From NCBI RefSeq assembly GCF_007679965.1, contig NZ_VEHL01000009.1:186001-250000 (forward strand): a DNA stretch of 64,000 nt, written 5' to 3'. Shown here one piece after another: positions 18,722 through 29,390 of this stretch (the stretch's first letter is position 1; the number at the start of each line of letters is the position of its first letter). The stretch is from Bordetella genomosp. 13. GTDB taxonomy: Bacteria; Pseudomonadota; Gammaproteobacteria; Burkholderiales; Burkholderiaceae_B. The notes under the pieces are model-generated. The model saw only the letters and a program-made list of their open reading frames with translations. It did no database searches and was not told the origin of the DNA. The position numbers and the translations under genes are program-made.

Positions 18722-18761
18722 ATAAAAAAATCCCCAGGAAGCGAGGCTTGCTGGGGATTTC
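18722..18761 (-). terminator. Rho-independent terminator of tmRNA
   Basis: Inverted repeat AAATCCCCAG / CTGGGGATTT around a 13-nt loop that can itself pair (AAGC/GCTT). On the minus strand it is followed directly by seven T residues. It lies 34 bp beyond the tmRNA 3' end. A second short hairpin (TGCCCGGC/GCCGGGCA, 18766-18788) sits between. Confidence 0.85.
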
Positions 18762-18794
18762 TTGCTGCCCGGCGGGCGATGCCGGGCAAGTATC

Positions 18795-19216
18795 TGGTGG
18801 AGCCGGCGGGAATTGAACCCGCGTCCGCAAGCCCTCTGCAGTCAGTTCTACATGCGTAGTCGACCTATTTCGTTTTAACCCTGGACTTAGCCGATCGACA
18901 GGCCGGCCCAGAGCGATTCACGTAATTTAAACCAGCGCCGTGTGACCCCAGCGCAAGCCGATTCCTTGTAGATAACACTGCTGCGGTTCAGGAAGAAACT
19001 GCTTCGGGGGATATAGGCCCTAGACAGAAATCCTTAGGAAGGTTGCCCTTCCTCCGCCCGACCCAAGGACAGATCGGTGCAGCGGCTCACCGCTTAAGCG
19101 GCGAGAGCGAAACGCTCGTCGTTGGCGTTTGATTGTTTCCAGTGGTTTTACGAGCGAACTGGTGCTCGACATGCCCTGAACTGTTTCGCGACCCACGTCG
19201 AATCCGGATCGGCCCC
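18795..19216 (-). ncRNA. ssrA: Transfer-messenger RNA (tmRNA, ssrA)
   Basis: A 422-nt tmRNA. The 5' end GGGGCCG pairs with CGGCTCC near the 3' end (one G-U), followed by ACCA. The 5' part has the conserved GATTCGACGTGGG, and the 3' part carries the T-arm GCGGG-TTCAATT-CCCGC. The internal reading frame encodes the tag ANDERFALAA followed by TAA, matching the tag I recall for Bordetella relatives. With SmpB, tmRNA rescues stalled ribosomes and marks the nascent chain for proteolysis. The 3' CCA is encoded. A -10 element lies upstream and a strong terminator downstream, so it is an independent gene. Confidence 0.97.
19094..19126 (-). other. tmRNA tag reading frame (ANDERFALAA-stop)
   Basis: The resume codon GCC begins about 90 nt from the tmRNA 5' end; ten sense codons give ANDERFALAA, then TAA. 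The terminal LAA is the ClpXP/ClpAP degron. Confidence 0.95.
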
Positions 19217-19225
19217 AGACCTGCA

Positions 19226-19231
19226 ATTGTA
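19226..19231 (-). promoter_or_regulatory. tmRNA -10 element
   Basis: TACAAT on the minus strand, 9 nt before the mature 5' end of tmRNA. The -35 region 17 bp upstream is poor (GGGCAA), so the promoter assignment rests on the -10 and position. Confidence 0.5.
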
Positions 19232-19303
19232 CGCTTTTATGCAGGAGTTTGCCCGCGCGTAGAGTGTTTTGACGACATTGTCATGACCGAGGACGGCAGG
19301 CTC

Positions 19304-19330
19304 GCGGGAATTGAACCCGCGCCCACGAGC
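19304..19330 (-). repeat. Second T-arm-like segment, 24/27 identical to the tmRNA 3' end
   Basis: Bases 19304-19330 match tmRNA bases 18806-18832 at 24 of 27 positions in the same orientation, including all 18 bases spanning the T-stem and T-loop (GCGGG-TTCAATT-CCCGC). There is no matching acceptor stem, no CCA and no anticodon arm nearby, so it is not a functional tRNA. It may be a decayed tRNA/tmRNA fragment or an attachment-site relic. It lies upstream of the tmRNA 5' end, between it and the MFS gene. Confidence 0.5.
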
Positions 19331-19384
19331 TTTCCGCTGTCGCAAGGGAAGGGGGACGAGCCGCCGCCTGTCGGCACCGCCATA

Positions 19385-20587
19385 TCAGCATTGCTGGCAA
19401 GCCGGCGCACCCTCGACCAGCGCCGCGGTCTGGGCCGCTTGCGCTCGCCGCGTCATGGCCATCAGCCCCAGCGCCAGCAGCATGCCGACCGCCAGCACGC
19501 CGGCGGCCGCGCCGCCCAGCGCCACCAGGCCGTGGTGATCGATGACGTAGCCGCCGACCACCGCGCCCAGCCCGATGCCGGCATTGGCGCCCGAGATGTT
19601 CAGCGAGGCCGCGAAGGCCGGCGCCTGCGGCGCGGCCTTCATCAGCCGCACGTGGCAGACGATGAACAGGGCGGCCTGGGCGACGCCCCAGGCAGCCAGC
19701 GCCAGGGCCAGCAGCACGGGCGCGCGCATCACCAGTGTGACGAACGCCAGTCCGGCCGCCATGATGGTGCCGAACAGCAGCGTCGCGCCCAGCGGGCTGC
19801 GGTCCACCAGGCGGCCACCCAGCCAGTTGCCCACGATGCCGATGCCGCCGAAGGCCATCATGGTCCAGCCGACCACCTGGCCGTCGAACCCGGCCAGCCG
19901 TTCCAGCATGTCGGCCAGATAGGTGTAGGCGGTGAACATGCCGGTGAACACCAGCAAGGACAGCAGCACGTGGCCCAGGACCAACGGGTCGCGCAGGATG
20001 CGCACCTGCTGGCGCAGCCGCACGATTTCGCCCTGGCGGCGGATGCGCGGAAAGGTCAGCAGCAGCATCAGCGCCTTGGCGAACGCCACCGCGGCCAGGA
20101 TACCGAAGGCGGCGCGCCAGCCCAGCACGTCGGAGATCAGCACGCCGATGGGAATGCCGAATACCGTGGCCGCCACGATGCCGAAGGCCACCATGGAGAT
20201 GGCCCGGCCTGCGCGCTCAGGCCCCACGATCTCCACCGCCGTGGCGCTGGCCAGCGACCAGAAGACGGGCAGGGCGAGCGCCGGCACCAGGCGCGCGACG
20301 GCCATGGTGCCAATGTCGGGCGCCAGGGCCGCCAGCGTGTTGGACAGGCCGAACAGCACCAGCACGCCGATGAACAGCCGCTTGCGTTCGACGTTGGTCA
20401 TCAGCGCCGTCAGCAGCGGACCGGTGGCCGCCACCGTGAAGGCGAACAGCGATACCAGCAGGCCGGCCTGCGACACCGAGACGTGCAGGTCGCGTGCCAT
20501 CGGCGGCAACAGGCCGATGATAAGGAACTCGGTCGTCAGGATGGTGAACCCGGACGCGGACAGCAGCAGGATGGGCAACAAAGGCAT
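19385..20587 (-). CDS. MFS exporter, DHA1 family (AraJ/YdhP-like)
   Basis: 400 residues with about 12 predicted membrane helices and the DHA1 start pattern (ILTTEFLIIGLLPPMARDL, with the motif T.E.....LLP.I..D.). Motif A-like residues follow TM2 (ALMTNVERKRLFIG), and motif C-like Gly-rich sequence is in TM5 (AATVFGIPIGVLISDVLGWR). Relatives export sugars, arabinose or drugs by proton antiport; the substrate is unknown. ATG at 20587 is the most likely start, although it lacks a strong Shine-Dalgarno; ATG at 20608 is an alternative. It is transcribed alone, with an upstream gap of 156 bp to gph. Confidence 0.88.
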   Translation of the reverse strand: MPLLPILLLSASGFTILTTEFLIIGLLPPMARDLHVSVSQAGLLVSLFAFTVAATGPLLTALMTNVERKRLFIGVLVLFGLSNTLAALAPDIGTMAVARLVPALALPVFWSLASATAVEIVGPERAGRAISMVAFGIVAATVFGIPIGVLISDVLGWRAAFGILAAVAFAKALMLLLTFPRIRRQGEIVRLRQQVRILRDPLVLGHVLLSLLVFTGMFTAYTYLADMLERLAGFDGQVVGWTMMAFGGIGIVGNWLGGRLVDRSPLGATLLFGTIMAAGLAFVTLVMRAPVLLALALAAWGVAQAALFIVCHVRLMKAAPQAPAFAASLNISGANAGIGLGAVVGGYVIDHHGLVALGGAAAGVLAVGMLLALGLMAMTRRAQAAQTAALVEGAPACQQC

Positions 20588-20743
20588 GATGGAACGGCCA
20601 GCGGGCACGCGGCCATGGGGTCGCGCGCTGAGTCTGATAGGGAAATGGGAAACGCGCGGCCAGCGCCGAAAAGGCGCGCTTACCGCGGGATCGTTGTCAC
20701 TTTAAGGTGGAAGTGCGGCCGGATAAAGACCGCGAACTTGGCT

Positions 20744-21448
20744 TTACTGTTCGGCCTGGTTGGACAATGCGTCGCGCACGTCCGCCGGCAACAGCGCCTG
20801 GATGGCGGGCCACAGGGCCTCGACGTCATCGGCACAGGCTTCAGCCTGCCATGCGGTGGCATCCCCGTCTATCCCGATGTACCCGTAGGCCGCCGCCACC
20901 GCGGGCATGCCCGCGGCATGGGCCGCCTGCACGTCGCGCAGGTCGTCGCCCACGTAGACGCTGCGCTCGGGCGAGATGCCGGCCTGGCTGGCCGCCAGCA
21001 GCAGCGGCGCCGGGTGCGGCTTGGGATGGCCTGCCGTGTCGCCGCAGACGGTGGCGGCGCTGCGCCGGGCCAGGCCCAGGTGCTCGATGATGGGCAGGGC
21101 CAGGTAGGACACCTTGTTGGTGACGATGCCCCAGGACAGGCCATGCCGTTCCAGGCGCGCCAGCAGTTCGGCGATGCCCGGGAACAGGCGGCTGTGCACG
21201 GTGGAGCCTGCCGCGTAGTCTTCCAGGAACTGCAGGCGCACGGCCTCGTAGCCCGGGTCTTCGGGCTTGAGGCCCAGCGCAACGCGCAGCAGGCCGCGCG
21301 CGCCATGCGAGGCCACCGGGCGCAGGGCCTCGTAGGGCAGGGGCTCCAGCCCCTGGCGGATGCGCTGCCGGTTGGCGGCGGCCGCCAGGTCGGGGGCGGT
21401 GTCGGCCAGCGTGCCGTCGAAGTCGAACAGGACCAGGGCGGTCGTCAT
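20744..21448 (-). CDS. gph: Phosphoglycolate phosphatase (HAD family)
   Basis: 234 residues with the HAD motifs in order: I, DFDGTLADTAPDL (nucleophile Asp near residue 9); II, GIVTNK; III, the Lys in GHPKPHP; IV, VGDDLRDVQAA. It hydrolyses 2-phosphoglycolate, a product of DNA 3'-end repair. It is adjacent to ubiG as in many proteobacteria. The start at 21448 follows GAAGG and matches the family N-terminus. However, the frame stays open for 20 more codons to an ATG at 21508 that overlaps the ubiG stop (ATGA); that extension is exactly the 60-bp repeat, so a longer translationally coupled form is possible. Confidence 0.9.
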   Translation of the reverse strand: MTTALVLFDFDGTLADTAPDLAAAANRQRIRQGLEPLPYEALRPVASHGARGLLRVALGLKPEDPGYEAVRLQFLEDYAAGSTVHSRLFPGIAELLARLERHGLSWGIVTNKVSYLALPIIEHLGLARRSAATVCGDTAGHPKPHPAPLLLAASQAGISPERSVYVGDDLRDVQAAHAAGMPAVAAAYGYIGIDGDATAWQAEACADDVEALWPAIQALLPADVRDALSNQAEQ

Positions 21449-21508
21449 GGGTGCACCTTCGTGCTGCGCACTCCGGTATTCGCTCTTGGGGCGGCCCGGC
21501 ATGCTCAT
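21449..21508 (-). repeat. 60-bp dispersed stop-start repeat, copy A (ubiG-gph junction)
   Basis: Read on the minus strand it begins ATGAGC, whose TGA is the ubiG stop codon, and ends at the gph ATG. It is 56/60 identical to copy B at 30256-30315. The reading frame in phase with gph encodes a 20-residue peptide with the core GRPK-S-EYRSAQHEG. The four base differences between copies change three residues (Met/Pro, Ser/Gly, Ala/Thr) and none is silent. GAAGG at its 3' end probably serves as the gph ribosome site. Confidence 0.9.
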
Positions 21509-22224
21509 TTTCTCGTCGCCATCAGGTAGTTCACCGACGTATCCGCCGACAGCGTATAGATCTTGGTGATGGGGTTGTATTCCATGCCGCGCATGCCCAC
21601 GGTCTCGAGGCCCGCCTGGCGCACCGACGAGGCCAGTTCGCTGGGCTTGATGAAATGTTCGTAGCTGTGGGTGCCGCGCGGCAGCAGGCGCAGCACGTAC
21701 TCGGCGCCGATGATGGCGAACAGGAAGGACTTGGGGTTGCGGTTCAGCGTGGAGAAGAACACCCAGCCGCCCGGCCTGGCCAGCGTGGCGCAGGCCTGCA
21801 CGATGGAGGCGGGGTTGGGCACGTGCTCGAGCATCTCCATGCACGTGACCACGTCGTACTGGCCGGGCTGCTCGGTGGCCAGGTCTTCCACCGGCACCTT
21901 GCGGTACTCCACCGGCACGCCGGATTCCAACCCGTGCAGCCGCGCCACCTTCAGGGACTTGTCGGCCAGGTCGATGCCGGTGACCTTGCCGCCGGCGCGC
22001 GCCATGCTTTCGGACAGGATGCCGCCGCCGCAGCCCACGTCCAGCACCCGCTTGCCCGCCAGGCTGCCCGCCACTTCCTGGATCCATTCCAGGCGCAGGG
22101 GGTTGATGGCGTGCAGGGGCTTGAATTCGCTTTCGGGGTCCCACCAGCGCGAGGCCAGGGCGCTGAACTTGTCCAGTTCGGCCTGGTTGGCGTTGACGGG
22201 GCGTGCAGAGGTATCTGGGGTCAT
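21505..22224 (-). CDS. ubiG: Ubiquinone biosynthesis O-methyltransferase UbiG
   Basis: 239 residues. SAM-binding motif I VLDVGCGGGILSE is near residues 60-72. The family N-terminal signature is present (AELDKFSALASRWWDPESEF, then KPLHAINPLRLEWI), as is EMLEHVPNP after motif II. It carries out both O-methylation steps of ubiquinone synthesis (on the polyprenyl-catechol and on demethylubiquinol), associated with the inner membrane. The ATG at 22224 gives the standard N-terminus. Its TGA overlaps the ATG that opens repeat copy A. It is downstream of ompA but separated from it by a strong terminator, so it needs its own promoter in the roughly 100 bp between. Confidence 0.95.
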   Translation of the reverse strand: MTPDTSARPVNANQAELDKFSALASRWWDPESEFKPLHAINPLRLEWIQEVAGSLAGKRVLDVGCGGGILSESMARAGGKVTGIDLADKSLKVARLHGLESGVPVEYRKVPVEDLATEQPGQYDVVTCMEMLEHVPNPASIVQACATLARPGGWVFFSTLNRNPKSFLFAIIGAEYVLRLLPRGTHSYEHFIKPSELASSVRQAGLETVGMRGMEYNPITKIYTLSADTSVNYLMATRK

Positions 22225-22322
22225 GGGCGGCCGTCCGCGAAAGCAAGGGAAGCCCCGCGCCGCACGCCGGGCTTGCCGCTTCCCTATATATGAAAGGCGG
22301 ACTGCCCGGGTGGGCCGGCGGC

Positions 22323-22354
22323 AAAAAAAAGGGCCACGCAGTGCGTGGCCCTTT
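22323..22354 (-). terminator. Rho-independent terminator of ompA
   Basis: A 10-bp perfect stem GGGCCACGCA / TGCGTGGCCC, extended by flanking A/T pairs, followed on the minus strand by eight T residues. It lies 32 bp after the ompA stop. Confidence 0.92.
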
Positions 22355-22385
22355 ATTGTACCGGCTGTGAAGCCGGTCGATCTGC

Positions 22386-22979
22386 TTAGCGGCGGGTACC
22401 GACGATCTCGATTTCCACGCGACGGTTCTTCGCGCGGCCTTCGCGGGTCGAGTTCGAGGCGACGGGCTGCTTCTCGCCCTTGCCTTCCGTGTAGATACGG
22501 TTGGGATCCACGCCCTTGGTGACCAGGTAGGACTTGACCGAAGCGGCACGGCGCTCGGACAGCTTCTGGTTGTAGGCGTCCGAACCGATCGAGTCGGTGT
22601 GGCCAACGGCGATCAGGGTTTCCAGATTGATGGTGTTGATCTGGGAAGCCACTTGATCCAGCAGCTGGCGGCCTTCCGGCTTCAGCGTCGACTTGTCGAA
22701 GTCGAAGAACGTATCGGCGTTGAAGACGACCTTCGAAGCGGTCGGCTGAGCACGCGGGGGCGCCGGCTGGGCAGCCTGGGCGACCGGCACGCCGTCGCAG
22801 CCGGGGATGCCGGTAGCGGGGGTCCAGAAGGCATCGCGCCAGCAGAGTTCGTTGGTGCCGTTCTTCCACACCGTGCCGAATGCATTGCGCCAGTTGTCGA
22901 TGGTCTGGGCGGAGGCCGCACCAGAGGCCGTGACGGCGGCGAAGGCAAGAGCCAGAGCGAATTTGGAGGGTTTGTTCAT
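22386..22979 (-). CDS. ompA: OmpA-family outer-membrane, peptidoglycan-associated protein
   Basis: 197 residues. A 24-residue Sec signal peptide ends in ASGAASA-QT. The short N-terminal domain carries two Cys in a WKNGTNELCWRDAFWTPATG-type segment conserved in beta-proteobacterial OmpA, then a Pro/Ala/Gln linker. The C-terminal OmpA-like peptidoglycan-binding domain (about residues 85-195) has FFDFDKSTLKPEG, the motif VGHTDSIGSDAYNQKLSERR and NRRVEIEI. It lacks the eight-stranded barrel of the E. coli protein. AGGAGAAAC before ATG is a strong ribosome site and a good promoter lies about 75 bp upstream, fitting an abundant envelope protein. Confidence 0.93.
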   Translation of the reverse strand: MNKPSKFALALAFAAVTASGAASAQTIDNWRNAFGTVWKNGTNELCWRDAFWTPATGIPGCDGVPVAQAAQPAPPRAQPTASKVVFNADTFFDFDKSTLKPEGRQLLDQVASQINTINLETLIAVGHTDSIGSDAYNQKLSERRAASVKSYLVTKGVDPNRIYTEGKGEKQPVASNSTREGRAKNRRVEIEIVGTRR

Positions 22980-23367
22980 GTTTCTCCTCGTTGAGCTTGA
23001 AGCTGGATAGATGACTCGCAGCGACCCCCGCCGCATATCAGGAAAACGGGGCCAGTATAACAATGCCTGGAACGTGTTCAAGCACTGCTGCTGGGTCTCC
23101 TGCGTGCTGGAAACAATCTTAAGGCATTTGCCCGTCTTTGGCTTCCCTGGACCCTCCCATTCCCCTGCTATAGCGGCTTTTCCATGCTTCGCAGGATATT
23201 CATGTTGGTTTTTGGCAACAAGGCCGCAATGACGAAATGTTGCGGTCCGCGGGGGGCTTGCGACGGGTCCGCAAAAGGCGGTCCGGCGGGGGGTATGCCG
23301 CTGGATGATAAAATTTCCCGTTTGCCCGGCCCGGGTCCATCCCTTACACGATTCAGTCGCCACACAT
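22980..23367. other. Divergent intergenic region between ompA and gyrA (388 bp)
   Basis: It holds the ompA promoter and leader. Toward gyrA there is an A/T-rich GATAAAATTT at 23306-23315 that may be a -10 region, without a recognisable -35, and no clear Shine-Dalgarno before the gyrA ATG. I see no gene or structured RNA here. A weak open frame at 23011-23232 has no supporting features. Confidence 0.6.
23054..23081 (-). promoter_or_regulatory. Sigma-70 promoter of ompA
   Basis: On the minus strand, TTGAAC (-35), a 16-bp spacer and TATACT (-10, 5/6 consensus). Predicted start about 70 nt before the ompA ATG. Confidence 0.65.
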
Positions 23368-26040
<2,673 letters not shown>

Positions 26041-26043
26041 CGC

Positions 26044-27174
26044 ATGGCGCGTCCCTGGAATTTCTCGGCCGGTCCGTCGGCCCTGCCCGAAGCGGTGCTG
26101 CGGCAGGCCGCGGCCGAAATGCTCGACTGGCGCGGCAGCGGCATGTCGGTCATGGAAATGAGCCATCGCGGCAAGCACTTCGTGCAGATCTGCGACGAGG
26201 CCGAAAACGACCTGCGCGAGCTGCTGGGCCTGCCCGCCGACTACGCCATCATGTTCATGCAGGGCGGCGGGCTGGGCGAGAACGCCATCGTGCCGATGAA
26301 CCTGATGGGGCGCCGCGCCTCGCCTTCGGCCGATTTCGTGCTCACCGGCCACTGGTCGGTGCGCTCGCACAAGGAAGCGGGCCGCTATGGTGACGCGCAA
26401 GTCGCGGCCACCAGCGGCGCGGCCGCCGAGATCGACGGCGCGCAGCAGGCCGCCTTCACGTGGTCGCCGCCCGCCGACACCTGGAACATCCGCAAGGACG
26501 CCGCCTACCTGCACCTGTGCAGCAATGAAACCATCGGCGGCGTCGAGACCGTGGACTGGCCCGACATGGCCGCGCTGGGCGCGCCCGACGTGCCGCTGGT
26601 GGTCGACGCCTCGTCGCACTTCCTGTCGCGCAAGCTCGACATCGAGCGCGCCGGCCTGGTGTTCGCGGGCGCGCAGAAGAACGTCGGCCCGGCCGGCGCC
26701 ACCGTGGTCATCGCGCGCCGCGACCTGCTGGGCCATGCGCTGTCCATCTGCCCGTCGGCGTTCGACTACGCCAACGTGGCCGCCGAGCACTCGCGCTACA
26801 ACACGCCGCCGGCCTACGCCATCTACGTGGCCGGCCTGGTGTTCAAGTGGATCAAGGAGCAGGGCGGCGTCGACGGCATCGAGGCCGCCAACGCGGCCAA
26901 GGCCGAGTTGCTGTACGGTTACCTGGACAGCTCCTCGTTCTACCGCAACCCGGTGCACGCGCCGGTGCGGTCGCGCATGAACGTGCCGTTCGTGCTGCGC
27001 GACGACTCGCTCAACGACGCCTTCCTGAAAGGTGCCGACGCGGCGGGCCTGACGCAATTGAAGGGCCACAAGAGCGTGGGCGGCATGCGCGCCTCCATCT
27101 ACAACGCCATGCCGCTGGCGGGTGTGCAGGCCCTGGTCCAGTACCTGAAGGAGTTCGAACGCACCCATGGATGA
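26044..27174 (+). CDS. serC: Phosphoserine aminotransferase
   Basis: 376 residues, a class-V PLP aminotransferase. It begins with the family's FSAGPSALPEAVL, continues with MSVMEMSHRGKHF, and has the PLP lysine in AGAQKNVGPAG. It converts 3-phosphohydroxypyruvate and glutamate to phosphoserine (serine synthesis) and also acts in pyridoxal phosphate synthesis. The ATG follows GGAGTAACGC. It overlaps pheA by 8 bp, so translation of the amino-acid genes is probably coupled. Confidence 0.97.
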   Translation: MARPWNFSAGPSALPEAVLRQAAAEMLDWRGSGMSVMEMSHRGKHFVQICDEAENDLRELLGLPADYAIMFMQGGGLGENAIVPMNLMGRRASPSADFVLTGHWSVRSHKEAGRYGDAQVAATSGAAAEIDGAQQAAFTWSPPADTWNIRKDAAYLHLCSNETIGGVETVDWPDMAALGAPDVPLVVDASSHFLSRKLDIERAGLVFAGAQKNVGPAGATVVIARRDLLGHALSICPSAFDYANVAAEHSRYNTPPAYAIYVAGLVFKWIKEQGGVDGIEAANAAKAELLYGYLDSSSFYRNPVHAPVRSRMNVPFVLRDDSLNDAFLKGADAAGLTQLKGHKSVGGMRASIYNAMPLAGVQALVQYLKEFERTHG

Positions 27175-28255
27175 CACCGCGCTGCAAGCCGCGCTGCGCC
27201 CGCTGCGCGAACGCATCGATTCCATCGATGCGCAGATCCTGAACCTGCTGTGCGAACGGGCCCGCACGGCCCAGGCCGTGGGCGAGGCCAAGCATGCCGT
27301 GCAGGCCGACGGCGCGGTGCTGCGCCCCGAGCGCGAAGCCGCCGTCATCCGCACGCTGCAGCAGAACAATCCCGGGCCGTTCCCCAACGCGGGCGTGGCG
27401 GCCGTCTGGACCGAGATCATGTCGGCCTGCCGCGGCCTGGAGCGCGGCATGACCGTGGCCTACCTGGGCCCGCAGGGCTCGTTCTCCGAGCAGGCGGCGC
27501 TGGATCATTTCGGCCATTCGGTGCAGCGCCTGCCGTGCGCCTCGTTCGACGAGGTCTTCCGCGCCGTCGAGGCAGGGCAGGCCGACGTGGGCATGGTGCC
27601 GGTCGAGAACTCCACCGAAGGCGCGGTCAACCGCAGCCTGGACCTGCTGCTGGGGTCGCCGCTGCAGATCCTGGGCGAGCGTTCGCTGGTCATCCGCCAC
27701 TGCCTGATGAGCAAGAGCGGCAGCATGGACGGCATCAAGGCCATCTCGGCGCACCCGCAGGCGCTGGCCCAGTGCCAGGGCTGGCTGACGCGCAACTATC
27801 CCGAACTGGAACGCGTGGCCGCGGCCAGCAACTCCGAGGCCGCGCGCGTGGCCGCGGAAGATCCGTCGGTGGCCGCCATCGCCGGCGAAGTCGCCGCGCC
27901 CGCCTGGGGCCTGGCGGTGGTCGCCTCGGGCATCCAGGACGATGCGCAGAACCGCACGCGCTTCCTGGCCATCGGCACGCTCAAGCCCGGCCCCAGCGGG
28001 CGCGACAAGACCAGCCTGATCCTGGCCGTGCCCAACCGCGCGGGCGCCGTGTACGAGATGCTGTCGCCCCTGGCCGCCAGCGGCGTGTCCATGACGCGCT
28101 TCGAGTCGCGGCCGGCGCGCACCGGCCAATGGGAGTACTACTTCTACATCGACCTGCTGGGCCACCGCGACGACGCGAACGTGGCGCAGGCCCTGGCGGC
28201 GCTGCAGGCGCAGGTCGCCTTCTTCAAGCTGCTGGGCTCGTACCCGGCCCAATAG
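27167..28255 (+). CDS. pheA: Bifunctional chorismate mutase / prephenate dehydratase
   Basis: 362 residues: an AroQ-type chorismate mutase helix bundle (residues 1-90, LRERIDSIDAQILNLLCERA), prephenate dehydratase (about 95-270, VAYLGPQGSFSEQAA, then GMVPVENSTEGAVNRSLDLL) and a C-terminal ACT domain with the Phe-binding ESRPARTGQWEYYFYID motif. It converts chorismate to phenylpyruvate and is expected to be feedback-inhibited by phenylalanine. It starts inside serC and ends 10 bp before hisC. Confidence 0.97.
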   Translation: MDDTALQAALRPLRERIDSIDAQILNLLCERARTAQAVGEAKHAVQADGAVLRPEREAAVIRTLQQNNPGPFPNAGVAAVWTEIMSACRGLERGMTVAYLGPQGSFSEQAALDHFGHSVQRLPCASFDEVFRAVEAGQADVGMVPVENSTEGAVNRSLDLLLGSPLQILGERSLVIRHCLMSKSGSMDGIKAISAHPQALAQCQGWLTRNYPELERVAAASNSEAARVAAEDPSVAAIAGEVAAPAWGLAVVASGIQDDAQNRTRFLAIGTLKPGPSGRDKTSLILAVPNRAGAVYEMLSPLAASGVSMTRFESRPARTGQWEYYFYIDLLGHRDDANVAQALAALQAQVAFFKLLGSYPAQ

Positions 28256-28265
28256 GCTACGCACC

Positions 28266-29390
28266 ATGAGCAACGACAAGACCTTCGCCGCGCCCGCCCA
28301 CATCAACGCGATCGCGCCGTACCAGGCCGGCAAGCCCATCGACGAGCTGGCCCGCGAGTTCGGGCTGGACCCGGCCGGCATCGTCAAGCTGGCCTCCAAC
28401 GAGAACCCGCTGGGCATGCCCGCCTCGGCGCGCGCGGCCATCGCGGCCGCCGCCGAGGCGCTGGCGCGCTACCCGGATCCCAACGGCTTCGACCTGAAGA
28501 CGGCGCTGTCCAAGCGCTATGGCGTGCCCATGGACTGGATCACGCTGGGCAACGGCTCCAACGACATCCTCGAGATCGCCGCGCTGGCGCTGCTGTCGCC
28601 CGGCACGTCGTCGGTCTACGCGCAGCATGCCTTCGTCGTCTACAAGCTGGCCACGCAGGCGCGCGGCGCGCGCCACGTCATGGTGCCGGCGCGCGACTAC
28701 GGCCATGACCTGGACGCCATGTTCGCGGCCATCGCCGACGACACGCGCCTGCTGTTCATCGCCAACCCCAATAATCCCACCGGCACCTTCATCGGCGGGC
28801 CGCAGCTGCAGGCCTTCCTCGAGCGCGTGCGCGATGCCCATGGCGACCGCGTCACCGTGGTGCTGGACGAGGCCTACAACGAATACCTCGATCCGGAGCT
28901 GCGCTTCGACAGCACCGAACTGGTCCGCCAGTTCCCCAACCTGATCGTGTCGCGCACGTTCTCCAAGGCCTATGGCCTGGCCGGCCTGCGCGTGGGCTTC
29001 GCGCTGGCGCAGCCGCGCCTGACCGACCTGCTGAACCGCGTGCGGCAGCCGTTCAACGTCAACACGCTGGCCCAGGCCGCCGCCGTCGCGGCGCTGGGCG
29101 ACGCGGCGTACCTCGAGCAGGCCTACACGGGCAACAAGGCCGGCAAGGCGCAGCTGTGCCAGGCCTTCGACCGGCTGGGCCTGAAGTACGTGCCCAGCTA
29201 TGGCAACTTCGTGCTGGTGCACGTGGGCGACGCGCCCCGCATCAACCTGGAACTGCTCAAGCGTGGCGTGATCGTGCGCCCGGTGGCCGGCGACGGCCTG
29301 CCCGAATGGCTGCGCGTCACCATCGGCCTGCCGCACGAGAACACGCGCTTCATCGAGGCGCTCGAGCAGGTCCTGTCGGCCGGCAAATGA
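28266..29390 (+). CDS. hisC: Histidinol-phosphate / aromatic aminotransferase (HisC family)
   Basis: 374 residues, a class-I/II PLP aminotransferase with SNENPLGMP near the N-terminus, the NPNNPTGTF motif and the PLP lysine in SRTFSKAYGLAGLRVGF. Lying between pheA and tyrA rather than in a his operon, it probably transaminates phenylpyruvate and 4-hydroxyphenylpyruvate (or arogenate precursors) as well as, or instead of, imidazole-acetol phosphate; that is inference from context. The stop overlaps the tyrA ATG (ATGA). Confidence 0.93.
   Translation: MSNDKTFAAPAHINAIAPYQAGKPIDELAREFGLDPAGIVKLASNENPLGMPASARAAIAAAAEALARYPDPNGFDLKTALSKRYGVPMDWITLGNGSNDILEIAALALLSPGTSSVYAQHAFVVYKLATQARGARHVMVPARDYGHDLDAMFAAIADDTRLLFIANPNNPTGTFIGGPQLQAFLERVRDAHGDRVTVVLDEAYNEYLDPELRFDSTELVRQFPNLIVSRTFSKAYGLAGLRVGFALAQPRLTDLLNRVRQPFNVNTLAQAAAVAALGDAAYLEQAYTGNKAGKAQLCQAFDRLGLKYVPSYGNFVLVHVGDAPRINLELLKRGVIVRPVAGDGLPEWLRVTIGLPHENTRFIEALEQVLSAGK

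Noticed and set aside
19304..19330. A complete second tRNA gene
   Set aside because: Only the T-arm is present; no pairing acceptor stem, D-arm or anticodon loop could be built from the flanks.
19148..19345. Short open frames overlapping tmRNA
   Set aside because: The region is a structured RNA; apart from the tag, no translated frame is expected, and the predicted peptides contain the tRNA-like part.
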